A DNA stretch of 64,000 nucleotides, taken from NCBI RefSeq assembly GCF_918797505.1, contig NC_092797.1:744001-808000 (forward strand). Direction: 5' to 3'. The DNA comes from Bemisia tabaci (Eukaryota; Arthropoda; Insecta; Hemiptera; Aleyrodidae). A program made the translations under genes and the position numbers. This document shows positions 1-12,784 of the stretch, piece after piece. A model generated the notes under the pieces. That model saw only the letters and a list, made by a program, of their open reading frames with translations, was not told the origin of the DNA and did no database searches. Position 1 is the first letter of the stretch. Every line of letters begins with the position of its first letter.

Positions 1-17
1 TGTTTTTGGAACCGACC

Positions 18-1344
18 CATTCAAAAGGTTCGTTTTTCAACCGCCATACTTGTGATTGGTGGAGCCTATATATTCTGTGCTTGTGACGTGAAATGGTTCG
101 ACAGCCATGGTTTCTTCATCACTTACAATGTATTTTCCCGTAAGGAAGTGGCAGCCGCTTTTCAAATGCAAATATCGAGTCAATCGATAATTTTTTGATC
201 AAAATGGAAATCAGAAATGGATTCCTCGTACGTTTAAATGGTTAAAACCTTCATTAGATAAATAAGAACCGACGGGATAAACCCTATTTTTAAGGAAGAC
301 TGTAGTCAATGGGCGATTGTTTACATCTGCTTAGTGATAACAGACATGGACATTAGCTCAATATTTAGCCATTTTCATGAGTTTTTACTTTTTTGTCACT
401 ATTTGAAGGTAAGTTTATTTTATAAATTAATTGTTTAGTGCCTTAGGATCATGTTAAAAGCTGTAAAGGTATACTTTGTTACTTATTAATTCAGAACAAA
501 CTCCGGCAGTCCAACGCTCAAACCATGGATGTTCTCTCAATGCGTGTAAATCATTCTTAACTCTTCAACAAACATCTCAATATCATTCAGAACGTTCCCA
601 CGTTTTATAAACTTATGTTATTTTAAAATCCTGTGTGTTTTAAAATGTAACACTATACAGAAAAATTTATCGACAAAGTCTGGTAACCGAAGAAGGATCC
701 TACGTCTACTTTCCTTGCCTCCAGCTAAAACATACCGGTCTCCTCATCTCATCAGTATTGTCAAAGGAAAGTTTTTTTCATCATCAATGACGGATACTAT
801 CATTTTGGTGTCTTCAGTGAGGCATTAAAGGGTGAAATAGTAAGAAATAACAACTGACTCGCTACATCCAGGTTTGAGCGTTGGACTGCCGGAGTGTGTT
901 CTGAATTAATTAGTAACAAAGTATACCTTTGCAGCTTTTAACATGATCCTAAGGCACTAAACAATTAATTTATAAAATAAACTTACCTTCAAATAGTGAC
1001 AAAAAAGTAAAAACTCATGAAAATGGCTAAATATTGAGCTAATGTCCATGTCTGTTATCACTAAGCAGATGTAAACAATCGCCCATTGACTACAGTCTTC
1101 CTTAAAAATAGGGTTTATCCCGTCGGTTCTTATTTATCTAATGAAGGTTTTAACCATTTAAACGTACGAGGAATCCATTTCTGATTTCCATTTTGATCAA
1201 AAAATTATCGATTGACTCGATATTTGCATTTGAAAAGCGGCTGCCATTTCCTTACGGGAAAATACATTGTAAGTGATGAAGAAACCAGGTCTGTCATATC
1301 ATTTCACGTCACAAGTATGGCGGACCCGAAACGACCGTTTTGAA
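18..1344. repeat. Long palindrome (foldback-type inverted repeat)
   Basis: The left arm (about 18-537) reappears in reverse complement as the right arm (about 860-1344), separated by a unique spacer of about 320 bases. Examples are the block with cggcagtccaacgctcaaac at about 502-523 and its complement at 871-890, and the shared block around attgactcgatatttgcat. The left arm carries a short extra duplication near 50-90. Small mismatches show it is not an assembly artefact of one sequence. The outer end on the left may continue beyond the window. No transposase is encoded. Confidence 0.85.
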
Positions 1345-2613
1345 AATCCAAATTCTGAGGCGTTTTTAAGTTGATTTTTTGGGGGTTTCCGGTGATAAAA
1401 AAACTCCGGGAAAATTCCTGTGACATCAGGAGCCTTAGTTCTTTCGATTAAAGCGATAAAAAAAATTGGTGCAACTGGCCCATAGCGCCATTTTGTGAGC
1501 ATAGGTGGGTGAAAAGTTGATCTACTGGAATAAATGACACTATATTTCTACTCCAATTTGCTAACTGTTACTTACTCCCTTTTACTGATAATCACTAGCT
1601 ATTTCTGATCATCATCAATTTTGCTGAATATTTTTTTAATGCGGGGCAAAGGTGAAATTAAAAATCTGTTTATGATATTACGATGTTAACTTCCCGCAGA
1701 ATTGCAGGCATATTTCATGCAGGAGTGTTTCGATAAAATGGAGAAGAATGGGTGGTAAAACGGTCATCAAAAGGCCTTATTCAAAAGCGGTCATTTCCAA
1801 CCTCGCCCTGATCTTCGAAATACTTTCAGGGTCGATAGAGAATCACTTTCCGAGTCCAAAACACCGACGATTTTTGAAATCAAACAAGTACGGATAGAGT
1901 GAAAGGGGTTCAAAGATAAATATTTCAACTCGCATATCTCGTGAACGGTTTGTCGTAAAGCGATGATCTTAGTCCCAAAATATAGAGGAAACCACCAGCT
2001 TTCAGACAATGATGACAAAATTGGTCCATTTTGAAAATGTCATCCATTGCTGTCACGTTGCCATAGTTCAAATTTTCAATTTTTAGCTGGGGCGATACCT
2101 TTATAGGTCAATCCTGTATAAAATCATTCGTCAAAAATGACAACATCAGGATAAATGATTAATATGCGATGGATACAGGGAAATCAAAGTTTTCGATCAT
2201 AAAAAAATTTATGTTTACCTTCAACGGTTTGCTGGGTAGAAATAAGAGGAAAAAAGAGGAATTGCTAATAAAAGCGTACCATTTGAGCTTTTTAAATTTA
2301 AGTCCATCCTAGAGAAACGATTTGAAAATGAGTCATGATTTTTTGTTGATGCAGCGAGCGGCAGCTGAGGCTAGTTCTGTAACATTCATATGTCTCGATA
2401 TTTTGTTCTTTTTTAATAATTTTCTTGGGAAATGAGCTATAATGGGGTATAAAAATGCACAACCTTGCAATTCGTGATTGGTTTGAGGGCATTTGGTGAT
2501 CTTGGGACTCGGAACAAACCAGGTCCAAGTGTACCGCATCCACTTTGAAAAATCATATCTCTCCTCCAACTTGTTTCCCCAGGAAGAACTTGTGCTTATT
2601 TTAAAGCTTAAAC
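1345..2613. other. Non-coding stretch, no gene seen
   Basis: AT-rich sequence with only short, unconvincing open frames and no recognisable protein motif. It lies between two repeat elements and is probably old repeat debris. Confidence 0.6.
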
Positions 2614-2944
2614 CAAGGTAGATTTACACAGGTATGGAAAAGTTGAAAATTTCCCATGAGCCTCAGTACGTGTCACATGACTACGTGACGTAGGTTAAGG
2701 GGCCCGTTTTTTAATTAAATTACAATCAAATTAACATTCAAACGTTTGTGCGTTTAAACGTTAAAATTAATATCGCATTAGCAAAATTGTGCAAAAAATC
2801 CCACAAAATTTTGACAAACGATAAACCGAAAATAATAAATCAAAATAATTAAAACATTCAAAATGGCTGACGTTAAGGGGCCGCTGGAGAGCCAATCAGA
2901 GGCCAGTTGTTAAGTTCTGTCCATACCTGTGTAAATCTACCTTG
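2614..2944. mobile_element. 331-bp non-autonomous TIR element with 9-bp target duplication
   Basis: The terminal inverted repeats are 24 bases, perfect, at 2614-2637 and 2921-2944 (outer bases CAAGGTAGATTT). Immediately outside, agcttaaac occurs at 2605-2613 and again at 2945-2953, a perfect 9-bp target-site duplication. A 9-bp duplication is the hallmark of Mutator-like (MULE) elements, so this is best called a MULE-type MITE. The 283-base interior is non-coding. Confidence 0.85.
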
Positions 2945-3073
2945 AGCTTAAACGGTCTACTTTCATCAAAAAATAGTTAGATTACTTTTTGTGCGATTCC
3001 TTCAACGTCACAGCTAAAAAGGTGAAAAACTGAACATTTGAACTACGGCAACGTGGCAACAATGGATTCAACA

Positions 3074-3445
3074 AAGTTTCGGTATGTTCGATAACTTTCG
3101 GTATGTTCGATAAGTTTCGGTATGTTCGATAAGTTTCGGTATGTTCGATAAGTTTCGGTATGTTCGATAAGTTTCGGTATGTTCGATAACTTTCGGTATG
3201 TTCGATAACTTTCGGTATGTTCGATAAGTTTCGGTATGTTCGATAAGTTTCGGTATGTTCGATAAGTTTCGGTATGTTCGATAACTTTCGGTATGTTCGA
3301 TAACTTTCGGTATGTTCGATAAGTTTCGGTATGTTCGATAAGTTTCGGTATGTTCGATAAGTTTCGGTATGTTCGATAAGTTTCGGTATGTTCGATAAGT
3401 TTCGGTATGTTCGATAAGTTTCGGTATGTTCGGTACGGTAAGTTT
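3074..3445. repeat. 19-bp tandem repeat (minisatellite)
   Basis: About 19-20 head-to-tail copies of a 19-bp unit, tttcggtatgttcgataag. The last base is G or C, and the variants fall in runs (CC GGG CC GGG in the middle), which suggests a 95-bp higher-order unit of five. Because 19 is not a multiple of three and no stop occurs, both strands stay open and produce long false reading frames. Confidence 0.95.
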
Positions 3446-3638
3446 CGGTATGTACGATATATCGCGATAACTTCGGTATTCGATGAATCGAAAATGTTTC
3501 GGTATGTTTCGGTAAGTCTCGGTATGTTCGGTATGTACGATATATCGCGATGGCTTCGGTATTCGGTGAATCGAAAATGTTTCGGTCGGTATCGATCGGT
3601 AACGATCGGTATCGGTACGGGTTCGGTATACAGCTCTA
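3446..3638. repeat. Degenerate continuation of the tandem array with an 83-bp second-order repeat
   Basis: The regular 19-bp units break down here into variants built from ttcggta and gatcggta. A block containing tgtacgatatatcgcga at 3451 recurs at 3534, an 83-bp period. The array runs into the assembly gap, so its true length is unknown. Confidence 0.8.
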
Positions 3639-4138
3639 NNNNNNNNNNNNNNNNNNNNNNNNNNNNNNNNNNNNNNNNNNNNNNNNNNNNNNNNNNNNNN
3701 NNNNNNNNNNNNNNNNNNNNNNNNNNNNNNNNNNNNNNNNNNNNNNNNNNNNNNNNNNNNNNNNNNNNNNNNNNNNNNNNNNNNNNNNNNNNNNNNNNNN
3801 NNNNNNNNNNNNNNNNNNNNNNNNNNNNNNNNNNNNNNNNNNNNNNNNNNNNNNNNNNNNNNNNNNNNNNNNNNNNNNNNNNNNNNNNNNNNNNNNNNNN
3901 NNNNNNNNNNNNNNNNNNNNNNNNNNNNNNNNNNNNNNNNNNNNNNNNNNNNNNNNNNNNNNNNNNNNNNNNNNNNNNNNNNNNNNNNNNNNNNNNNNNN
4001 NNNNNNNNNNNNNNNNNNNNNNNNNNNNNNNNNNNNNNNNNNNNNNNNNNNNNNNNNNNNNNNNNNNNNNNNNNNNNNNNNNNNNNNNNNNNNNNNNNNN
4101 NNNNNNNNNNNNNNNNNNNNNNNNNNNNNNNNNNNNNN
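3639..4138. other. Assembly gap of exactly 500 N
   Basis: The run is exactly 500 undefined bases, the size conventionally used for gaps of unknown length. It begins inside a tandem array, the usual reason for assembly failure. Confidence 0.98.
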
Positions 4139-5448
4139 TGTGTCTTTGTGGACTCTAGTTGACCAGAATGGCCAAATGGAGAATCATAATGATGAAAGCT
4201 ATAAAAGGATTTCATTGCAGCAGGCCGATTATTGAAAGTTTGAAGCAGTCTGATAAGAGATCGAAATGCGATATATTGCACGGTTAAGATAGGGGTGTCT
4301 TGCCTTGTCGTACTGACATAGTTTCAATAATCAGCATGCAGTTGAGAAAATTTATGTCATCACAACTAAAGTTTATTGTATACCATCTCCTTATGAACGG
4401 AAAGATTTAACGCAAGTACCAAGATGATTTCATATGATGTCTGGATAGGAATGCACATAGTAAACAAGTAAGTAGCAACTTTCCGTTTCAGGCACATTGT
4501 GCCCAAGCATTGTGCCCTCAGTAATCAGAGAATCATAAAAGAAAACTCACTCACAACGAAAAAGGTACCTAGAGAGAGAAGGAATCATGCAAAATCAAGA
4601 ATGGTCACATTTGGAAGTATTATTCCTCGGGGCAGCATAAAATTGAAAATGTTTCGTGCGTACAATGAGAAAACCATTCAAGAAGTTATATTGTTATTAA
4701 TTTCAGAAATAATATGACATAGAAAAAGAGACAGGAGCCAGGAGAAATTGAAATTGCAATGCTATTTTGCTCAAACCCGATTCAAAATTTCCAAACGAAA
4801 CATACATAACATAATTATCATAACCTCTCTATGCACTATCTATGGCTTAGACTGCGCATTAGGAAATTTCGGCGAGACTAGAGTCCCTTCAGGCGGGACG
4901 ATAGGCAACTCAGCAACACCCAGCAAGTCCGAGACCGAGACAATGGAAATGCCTGTCATGCCAGTGCCGTTGCCTGATACGGGTACTTTTCGTTCGTATA
5001 TCCGGATGTATCCACTAAGCGGAAGGCGCGTCTTTACCCTGATTTACCCCGCTAGCTGTCTTACCTACCGCGCGACCTAGATTGCGTTATAAGTCAATGC
5101 GCTTTACTGTAGTTTCTATCGTTCGTAGCCAATGAGAATTAGGCATTACGTCAAGTGACCCAACTTTGTCACGATTTCAATACTGACCTGCGGTTTTTTT
5201 TTCTGTGACGTACAGGGTGTGCCAAAAATATGGATCCTTCCTTACTGATGTCTCGAGAACGATTACAGATTATTGACATGCGGTTTGAACGAAATTCCTT
5301 AAAAAAAGGTGGGCCCGCTTTCGAGGGGGGGGGGGGGGGGGGTCGTTTCCTCTCTGCCTCGCGCCCGCGGGAACAACTTTTAAATTTAAAATGGGAACTC
5401 TCTTTGCCTGATACTTCGTAGAAGTCATACCAAAAATACGTGATATCC
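4139..5448. other. Non-coding stretch with a poly-G tract
   Basis: No supported gene. A segment beginning tacagggtgtgccaaaaat at 5211 resembles the start of a dispersed repeat seen again near 20256 and, more divergently, near 46742. A G homopolymer lies at about 5325-5342. The open frame across 4748-5080 has no recognisable motif. Confidence 0.5.
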
Positions 5449-6020
5449 TTCCAAAAAAACAAAAATATGATTTTTGTACAAAATTTCGGCCCAATCCAAA
5501 AAATGTCACTAATTACCAAAAACAAAAAAAAACAAAAAAAAAACCAGGCACCCAAAAAATATGATGGCAGTACCGTTTGGATTCATCATATAAAAGGAAA
5601 TGATATCAAAACGGCCCAATTTTCTCTTTCATGCCCATGCAATATACCAAACACCCCAACTTTTTTCACAAAAAAAATAAAAAATAAATAAATAAATAAA
5701 TAAATACCTATAAGGTATGATGACCTGAACACGTTTATTGGATCCATCGCTTTAAAGGAGTATGATATCAAATCGGCCCAACTTCTCTGAAATATGCCCA
5801 TCTCGGATCAATAATTTTTTTGAGACCTTCCGACTCATCGCTGAGGAGACACTGATCATTACTTGACCCTTAGTATATGTCCTTGTTTAGATGTCAAAGA
5901 GTTCCTTATGAGAACTGTAATGAATTTTTTTTCTTTGAAGAGATAAAATCAAAAAATCGTCATAAAATTGAAAAAAAAATTCGAAGAAAAAAAAAAGGAA
6001 TGGGCCGGCCGGCACGTACA
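5449..6020. repeat. Left arm of a widely spaced inverted repeat
   Basis: These 0.57 kb are the reverse complement of 9411-9986 with few differences: A- and T-run lengths, an (aaat)n tract at about 5681-5706, and the GGGCCGGCCGG block at the inner end. The inner ends differ slightly (ggcacgtac versus ggccgtac). Confidence 0.92.
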
Positions 6021-9000
6021 AAAAAAAAGGGGGAAATGTAGATACATTGGTATGCCCCAACATTTTGGCATGGGTGACCGACCCGGTCTTGCCAACATCC
6101 ATGAAGTTGCTAAGAAAGAAGCATTGTACAGTAGGAGGCACATAATATTCGCAATAATACGCCAAGGTTCAGTAGTTTGTAAGGCCTTCTATCAGAAACA
6201 AACAAAGAATATGGCATTGCTTGAAAGTTGTTAAGTTGTTCACTCATGTGTGAATATCTTTCAGTCTATCTTTCAATGACGATTTCAAGAAGGACTGATC
6301 CTCCTTTTGACGATGATACTTGTTCATGTATATGTGAAAGAGAGACGATAATCACCCTATCCCATGTAGCAGGACTGAGATCTTGATGGGTGATAAATTG
6401 CCGATTTATCACCCATTTATTGGAAACCGATAATATTGACAAATAATGGACATATTTTTGGAATAAAATTGTCATTCAATTGCAATTTTATTTGTGCTAA
6501 TTTTAATGTTGAAGGTATATTGCTATTTTAATGTCATTTTTTACGGCGATAAGTTATGAACTTATACCTAATACTTTTATGTAAAAAATACAATTTTTCA
6601 AGATTGACGATTAATTGGCTGCTCATGGATGAATTGCCTGTTACTTACAATTAGTAATTTGAGACTGAAACTTCAAAATATTTAACTTTTTCGGAAAGTT
6701 GCAGTACATCAATTTTTTTATTATTATCATTATTATTGTTTCATTATATTATTTATGTAAAAATTATTTTGACTTTTCGCGCGGGACAGTAAACACGTCA
6801 TTATGGACGGCCATCTTTAATAGCGTTCGAAGGTGCCTGTCTGTACGGTCGTACCTCCTACCTCGGTTGTCGATGTTGTGTTTTTGAGTCGGTTAGTCGG
6901 TTACAAAAACAAAACCAACGTAATAGATGATGTGAATTGGTCATTTGTGTGTTAGTTACGGCAATTTTTCGGTTGAGTGTATCTAAGATTCAGAAATGAA
7001 AAACACCAAGTATCTTACTGTGCACGTGCATGCACATTATCCCAGTTGGTGATTTATCGCTCGCTTATTGTGGTCGTCGTCCATAACATCCTAATGTGCC
7101 TCATGTTAACGTTGTCCACTAGTAACTGCTCAGCGCAGTGGCCGTTTTATTCTGTTTTAAGCCGTAAGCTGTAAGTTACTTAGAATGAACTCATTTCTCT
7201 TTCTTTATGCTTTTCCCAAAATCGCCTGTGAATATTGCAAGGCCACAAATGAGGTTAGAAATGCCTTCATATGCATCTCGTCTCAAATAAGCAGATGAAA
7301 GACCACTTAAAATCAACCCATCAATAGTTATGGACTTCAGTTCACGTTATACGAGGTACTTTGTTTAACATTCCTTGTAAACAAGTAACAGAACTTCCAC
7401 TGGTTATTTTCTTGGTCCGACAACCAGTCAACCACTTAGAGGTGTAGTCGTATAAGTTGGCCATTGTTTACTTTCTTTCGGTTTGCAAGCGTATCCACAT
7501 GAAACCATTTGAATCTAGCAGAAGCCAAAACGCAAGCTTAGATAGGTATTTTAATACTTCCAAGCCTTGTAAAAATTAAATTTTTAGCCGCACATAAATC
7601 ACAACCACATAAATGTTGCGGATCATAACTGATACGTAGTTTTTTTACGATACAATCATGAGCCTGATATTTTTAAGGTGGATAGTAGCGAACACCGCTT
7701 TGCGCAGAGGCGTAAATTCTTCGACGGCGCTCACAAACTGAAGTTCACATAATGGCCAACTTATCAATCAACTTCTTACTCACTGAATGAATAGAAAAAA
7801 TAACCAATCCGTAGTTTTAAAGTCGTGTGATTTTTGTCGTACTGTGAAATCAGCATGAAAACTTGGCGATTGATTGTTTTTTATCGTTCACAATTCATGT
7901 TGAATTCACCGCGTAAACTAAAAAAACTGTGAGTTGAAGGATCAACAAAGCCTTCTTTGTTGGCTCCGCTCGTGTGGTTGTCGAATTGATAAGACCAAGC
8001 TTAATCAAACATCCATTGCCGCTGACTGACCCGCTAACAAAAAGCAAAATGAAAAGAGTCATAACGCAATAGTCTAATGTGTCTGTAAGTGTATATTGGG
8101 AAAAGCACAGAGATTCCAGAAACATATCATTTTGCACACTGTTAAAATCCATCCTGAAGCTACACAACTCAACCACATTGAAATGAGATGTGTAAGCACT
8201 TTCGTATTCACCACTTCGCGTGAAAATATTATGAGGATGCAGGGAGTGAGTATACAAAAGTTCTACAGGTCAGACAGCTGTTCGTATAAGAATTTTAACG
8301 ACTTTTGATTGATGATAAAATTGCCAAGCAATCAAATGTTGTTAATCTTTATTCGCAGTTGAACAGTACACCAAATTATGAAGAAAACACTGGAAGTTAG
8401 CAGTGAGTATATCCACTATCATATCTTTTTCAGCAAGTTTCAACTGAACACTAATTAGAATTATTTTAAATTGGTGTGAAATCTTAAATGTTATTTTACC
8501 TAATGTTGGCAGCGTTTGAATCAAACTCATTCAGACTTAAGATCCATGTGAATTTTTGTTGTAATTATTTGTGTAAATTTGTCAGGTTTATGTCTATCTT
8601 AATGGAGTGCTGTAATGGAGCTCTTGTCTAATGGCAAAATTGTATTTTTAAAAATTGTGAGAACCATTGAAAAATTCATCTAAGTGTATGGTGGCACCTT
8701 TAATTATTTTTTCTATAACCTATTTCTATCTGTAAAAACTGAAGTGTCCATCATTACATTGACAAAGGACAAGCAGCATCCAATTTTAAATTTTCATTTC
8801 TATTTTTGAACAGCGAACAAAGAATGCGTTTTCTCTGTCAAATTTCCTGTGCGGAAGGTATCCTCTCCCCTTAATGGGGCGCAGAAATAACCTCAAGATA
8901 AGCTACTGAAATGAAATGTTTAAAAATAAAAATACGCTAATCAAAATCTTTAAATACTACTTCTTAGGGGAGAGTAGAAAGGATCAGGGAAAACGATTAT

Positions 9001-9410
9001 TTTAAACATTTGTGCTATTATGTAACTGCATGACATTATCTTTTCAGAGAGTTATTTTACTTCCATTTTTCAACTCTAAGTAATAAACCTCAATTCTCAG
9101 TATTCTGTGCAGGTTTTTCAGGGAAAAATTGTTTTCAACCTGATCCTGAGGTCAAAAAAAAAAAGTTGAGATGTTGATGGTTTATTGCTGTTTTATCACC
9201 AAAATATTCCAATTTCATTGCAATTCGATTGGCAATAAAATGGACAAATAATTGGTCGACCGATGATTCCCGGATTGGTCGATTATTGGCAATAAATGAC
9301 CAATAAATGACCAATCGATGGAAATCAAATTGGAATAAAATTGGAAATAAATGATCAATATATTGGCAATCATCTTTCAAATTTTGCTACATGGGATATT
9401 ATCTACCACT
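6021..9410. other. 3.4-kb segment framed by the inverted arms, no gene seen
   Basis: AT-rich with only short frames and no conserved domain. Near both ends there is a second, shorter matching block in inverse orientation (atcccatgtagca at about 6360 and its complement at about 9390), followed by motifs built from ttggcaataaatgaccaa. This suggests that the arms once extended further and were interrupted. If this is a composite element, its interior is non-coding. Confidence 0.5.
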
Positions 9411-9986
9411 TGTATGTACGGCCGGCCGGCCCATTCCTTTTTTTTTCTTCGAATTTTTTTTTCAATTTTATGACGATTTTTTGATTTTATCTCTTCAAAA
9501 GAAAAAAAATTCATTACAGTTCTCATAAGGAACTCTTTGACATCTAAACAAGGACATATACTAAGGGTCAAGTAATGATCAGTGTCTCCTCAGCGATGAG
9601 TCGGAAGGTCTCAAAAAAATTATTGATCCGAGATGGGCATATTTCAGAGAAGTTGGGCCGATTTGATATCATACTCCTTTAAAGCGATGGATCCAATAAA
9701 CGTGTTCAGGTCATCATACCTTATAGGTATTTATTTATTTATTTATTTATTTATTTTTTTTTTTGTGAAAAAAGTTGGGGTGTTTGGTATATTGCATGGG
9801 CATGAAAGAGAAAATTGGGCCGTTTTGATATCATTTCCTTTTATATGATGAATCCAAACGGTACTGCCATCATATTTTTTGGGTGCCTGGTTTTTTTTTT
9901 GTTTTTTTTTTGTTTTTGGTAATTAGTGACATTTTTTGGATTGGGCCGAAATTTTGTACAAAAATCATATTTTTGTTTTTTTGGAA
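9411..9986. repeat. Right arm of the widely spaced inverted repeat
   Basis: Reverse-complement partner of 5449-6020. Its outer end at 9986 is the exact point where the retrotransposon ORF1 relic on the minus strand loses its homology, so the arm either inserted into that retroelement or replaced its 3' part. Confidence 0.92.
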
Positions 9987-9987
9987 T

Positions 9988-11472
9988 TATCTTTATCGAC
10001 AATTGTTTCTGAGGGGTAGGTTTCGCCTGAGGTTGTCTCATTGACGGTGGAGTTTGTTTCCATAGCCGAGACTGAATTTTGCTCAGGCACTGACTTAGGA
10101 TCAGGGGTCTGTGGAGCTGAATCCACAGGTGATACTGATTTTTTCAAAGCTTTAAGTTCCGCGTCCGATAGTGGGACCCGTTTCATAAGGCAAGTCGCTT
10201 TTTTAGGTTTTAAAACCTTTATTTTTTAAGTCGTCAAGAATATCTTGCTCTTCGATTGAAGGGTGAAGCCCTCTTACAATAACTTTAATATCACGCAGAT
10301 TTTTATTGCAGTGAGTGTAGTACTGCACTTTATTATTAGTCTCATGTGTTTCTCTGAGGGATTCTAAAATTATTTTCGCCGTAGCGTCGTCTTTCGGATT
10401 TAGTTGCCAGACTTCATTATTAATAATTTTAGTTCTGACATCTTCCTTTTTAACTGATTTTTTTTGTAATTATTTCTACAAGATTAACATAATTGTCTAC
10501 ACCTATAACTTTAATGGGAGGAGTGGGTAAAATTTTCTTAACACTAGATGCATTTGATACACTAGGATTAGGTATATTTACTTTAACTGGAGCGCTCTCA
10601 CCCGGTTTGGTTTGTTGATCATCGGTATGGACACTTGAAGCTGAAGTACTCGCTCTCTTACGCTTCCTTCTTTGAGATTGGATAGCTTTCCGTTTGGAGT
10701 TAAATTCGGGATCCGAGTTGTAGTCGACCCATGTATCAGAAGATTCAGAGTCATCAGCATCGTGATTCGATTCCACGTCATTTTCCAGAGTGGCAAATTG
10801 GTTAGAAACAGGTGTTGTAGATGCACCTGGTTTTGGTGTAACTGGTTTCCCAGTGGCGAACTGTGTTAATTTAGATTGCCCTGAGGGCTTACGAGAGTTA
10901 TTTTTAACTAACTCTTTCCCAGATTGTAGATGGGCATCTCTAGATCGAGAGCTTGCATTTGCAGAGCTAATCGCATTAATTTGTTCCTGTAGTTTCTGTA
11001 TTTTTTTCGCATTTTCTGCTTCAAGGGAATTGATTCTATTCACCAGTTCATTTTTGTCACTGGACAGCGTTTTGACCATGTTTTGCGCCTTGGTCATAAA
11101 ACTTTTAACTGATGCATCAATGGTAGGGGCCTGAAGAACAGGAACAATGTTGGTGTTTAGAATTTCATCAATAATTGTTTCTTTATCTTCTACCGACGCC
11201 ATCGCTGTCAAGCTTGACTCCGTAGCAGTAAGAGAGAGGTTATCATCCGCCCTTGCAGACTGAGGGGGGCGGGGCGGAGACCTCGGGAGAAGAGAACTTT
11301 TCCCGAACGGATTTTCCATTTGGCTATTTGGCAACGTGTCTAGTTTAGTTCGAGGTAGGTAGGTTAGGCCGGTGAGCAATCCCCGCTTTAGACATTTTTC
11401 GCACCCGAGAAAAACGTTGTTGACGTAGCTACACTTGACACCGTGTTTACACACTACAGGCCGGTCTGCCAT
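9988..11472 (-). pseudogene. Broken gag-like ORF1 of a jockey-type non-LTR retrotransposon
   Basis: Read leftward from the ATG at 11472. The N-terminus has a Cys-rich patch (CKHGVKC, CEKC), followed by a Ser/Pro/Thr-rich stretch, a predicted coiled coil (residues about 135-175, rich in Lys, Glu, Leu and Gln) and an acidic and basic low-complexity region. The first frame stops near 10450. One base fewer in an A-run there restores reading into a block with YYTHCNKN, VIVRGLHPSIEEQDILDDL and NKGFK. This fits the PRE_C2HC domain that precedes the zinc knuckles of ORF1 in jockey-clade elements. A second frame break lies near 10215. The zinc knuckles and the whole of ORF2 (endonuclease, reverse transcriptase) are missing, because the inverted-repeat arm begins at 9986. 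It cannot make an intact protein as assembled. The family call is good; the clade is inference. Confidence 0.78.
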
Positions 11473-12780
11473 ACGATTGTTTATTGTTTATGATGACTCT
11501 GGCACTAATATCACTCGGGACCCGGCCGCCAGAACACCGCGACGCGAGCACTTTTCTCGATTCCAGCAGAATCACATGCTGGTGATTTTCTTTCCGAAAT
11601 TTTGTTGAAAAATACTGATCCGGCGTGAGATGAAGCGCGACCGTCTCGCTTCAGAGCACAACAACGAGAGTGCGCGAAAGTTAAGTTCCGTAAACCTATC
11701 TATGTGTGAACAAGGCCTTCCATTTGTAAGAAATGAAGGTAAAAATTATGCAAGAACAAACATAAGTGTGGTTTAATAATTTTAACTTCCGCCGGCGCGC
11801 CGCGCTGACCGCACTGTGTTTGGCACAATGCGTGAAGTATTCGTACAGTCTTGTAGGCGTTATGCGTTTCACGCCGACCGCCGCACAGTGGATTGAGTCA
11901 ATTAGAGGGGTTGGACATGAAATTTTTGACAAAATCTGCAAATGTTGATGTTTATTTCGTCACATTTTAAAGTTCAAGGGGTGATACTGGAAGAAAATAT
12001 CACGAGAAAACCAGTGGAACAGCTTGTAGAACATTAGGTCCTTGTATAAACGGAGTTATGAGCGTTTTAAGTTCCCAAATTTTTTCCGACCTCTCTCATT
12101 GACTCGATTCACCGTGCGCCGCGCTGAGGGCTTCTCCTTTTTATCTCAAGTCCTCATCATCACTGCTGCACCGCTCCATGCCAAATTGCGTGTTTAGTTT
12201 CTCTCTTAACTCGACTAATTAAAGGTGCTGTCTCTTGTGTCTTTTTTTTTTCTGAATCCGATTTTTTTTAAACCTACATTTTAAAAAAATGCAAAATTTG
12301 CCGCCCCCTGCGTTAAGAAATGAGAGATGCCTTACTCCATTACCCAATGCATCTGACGAGTTTTTCAATTCAAAAAGGAACGTATGACACTCCACAAAGA
12401 AATCACGTTTGAAGCGCAAACCGGATAAAACACGATTTGTCAAAAGTATTCATTAAGTGTTGCACTTTCCACAGAAGCATACTGCACAAAAATGTCACTG
12501 TAACGACTTCCGGATATGGTTGCGACCAACTTAAGGCTCAAAATTTTGATTTGTTCGCTCCCTAAAAAAAATGGTCCATCTCAGTAAACGTGCTCACCAA
12601 AACTGACGGGGGACTGAGACTGACTGTGATCGCGGGGTCACTGGCTGTCGGTGGTCTCATTGTTCAGGGTTGAAATCCTTCCTCTTATTTAATTGTTTTT
12701 TAAATAAACCTATGCTAGGACACTATCCCTGAATAACAAACAGACCAATTTGGCTGCAATGCTCCGAGCCCTGCACGTGT
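11473..12780. other. Probable retroelement 5' flank and small inverted repeats
   Basis: Sequence just right of the ORF1 start codon is GC-richer and may be its 5' untranslated region. A pair of diverged inverted blocks of about 45 bases (around 11877-11925 and 12085-12135, sharing gattgagtcaat and gcgccgcgctga motifs) marks another small element. No host gene is visible. Confidence 0.4.
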
Positions 12781-12784
12781 GAAC

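Noticed and set aside
3043..4281. Long open frames (412 codons on the minus strand, 251 and 202 on the plus strand)
   Set aside because: They consist of the 19-bp tandem repeat and of undefined bases in the gap. The apparent peptide repeat is the array read in one frame.
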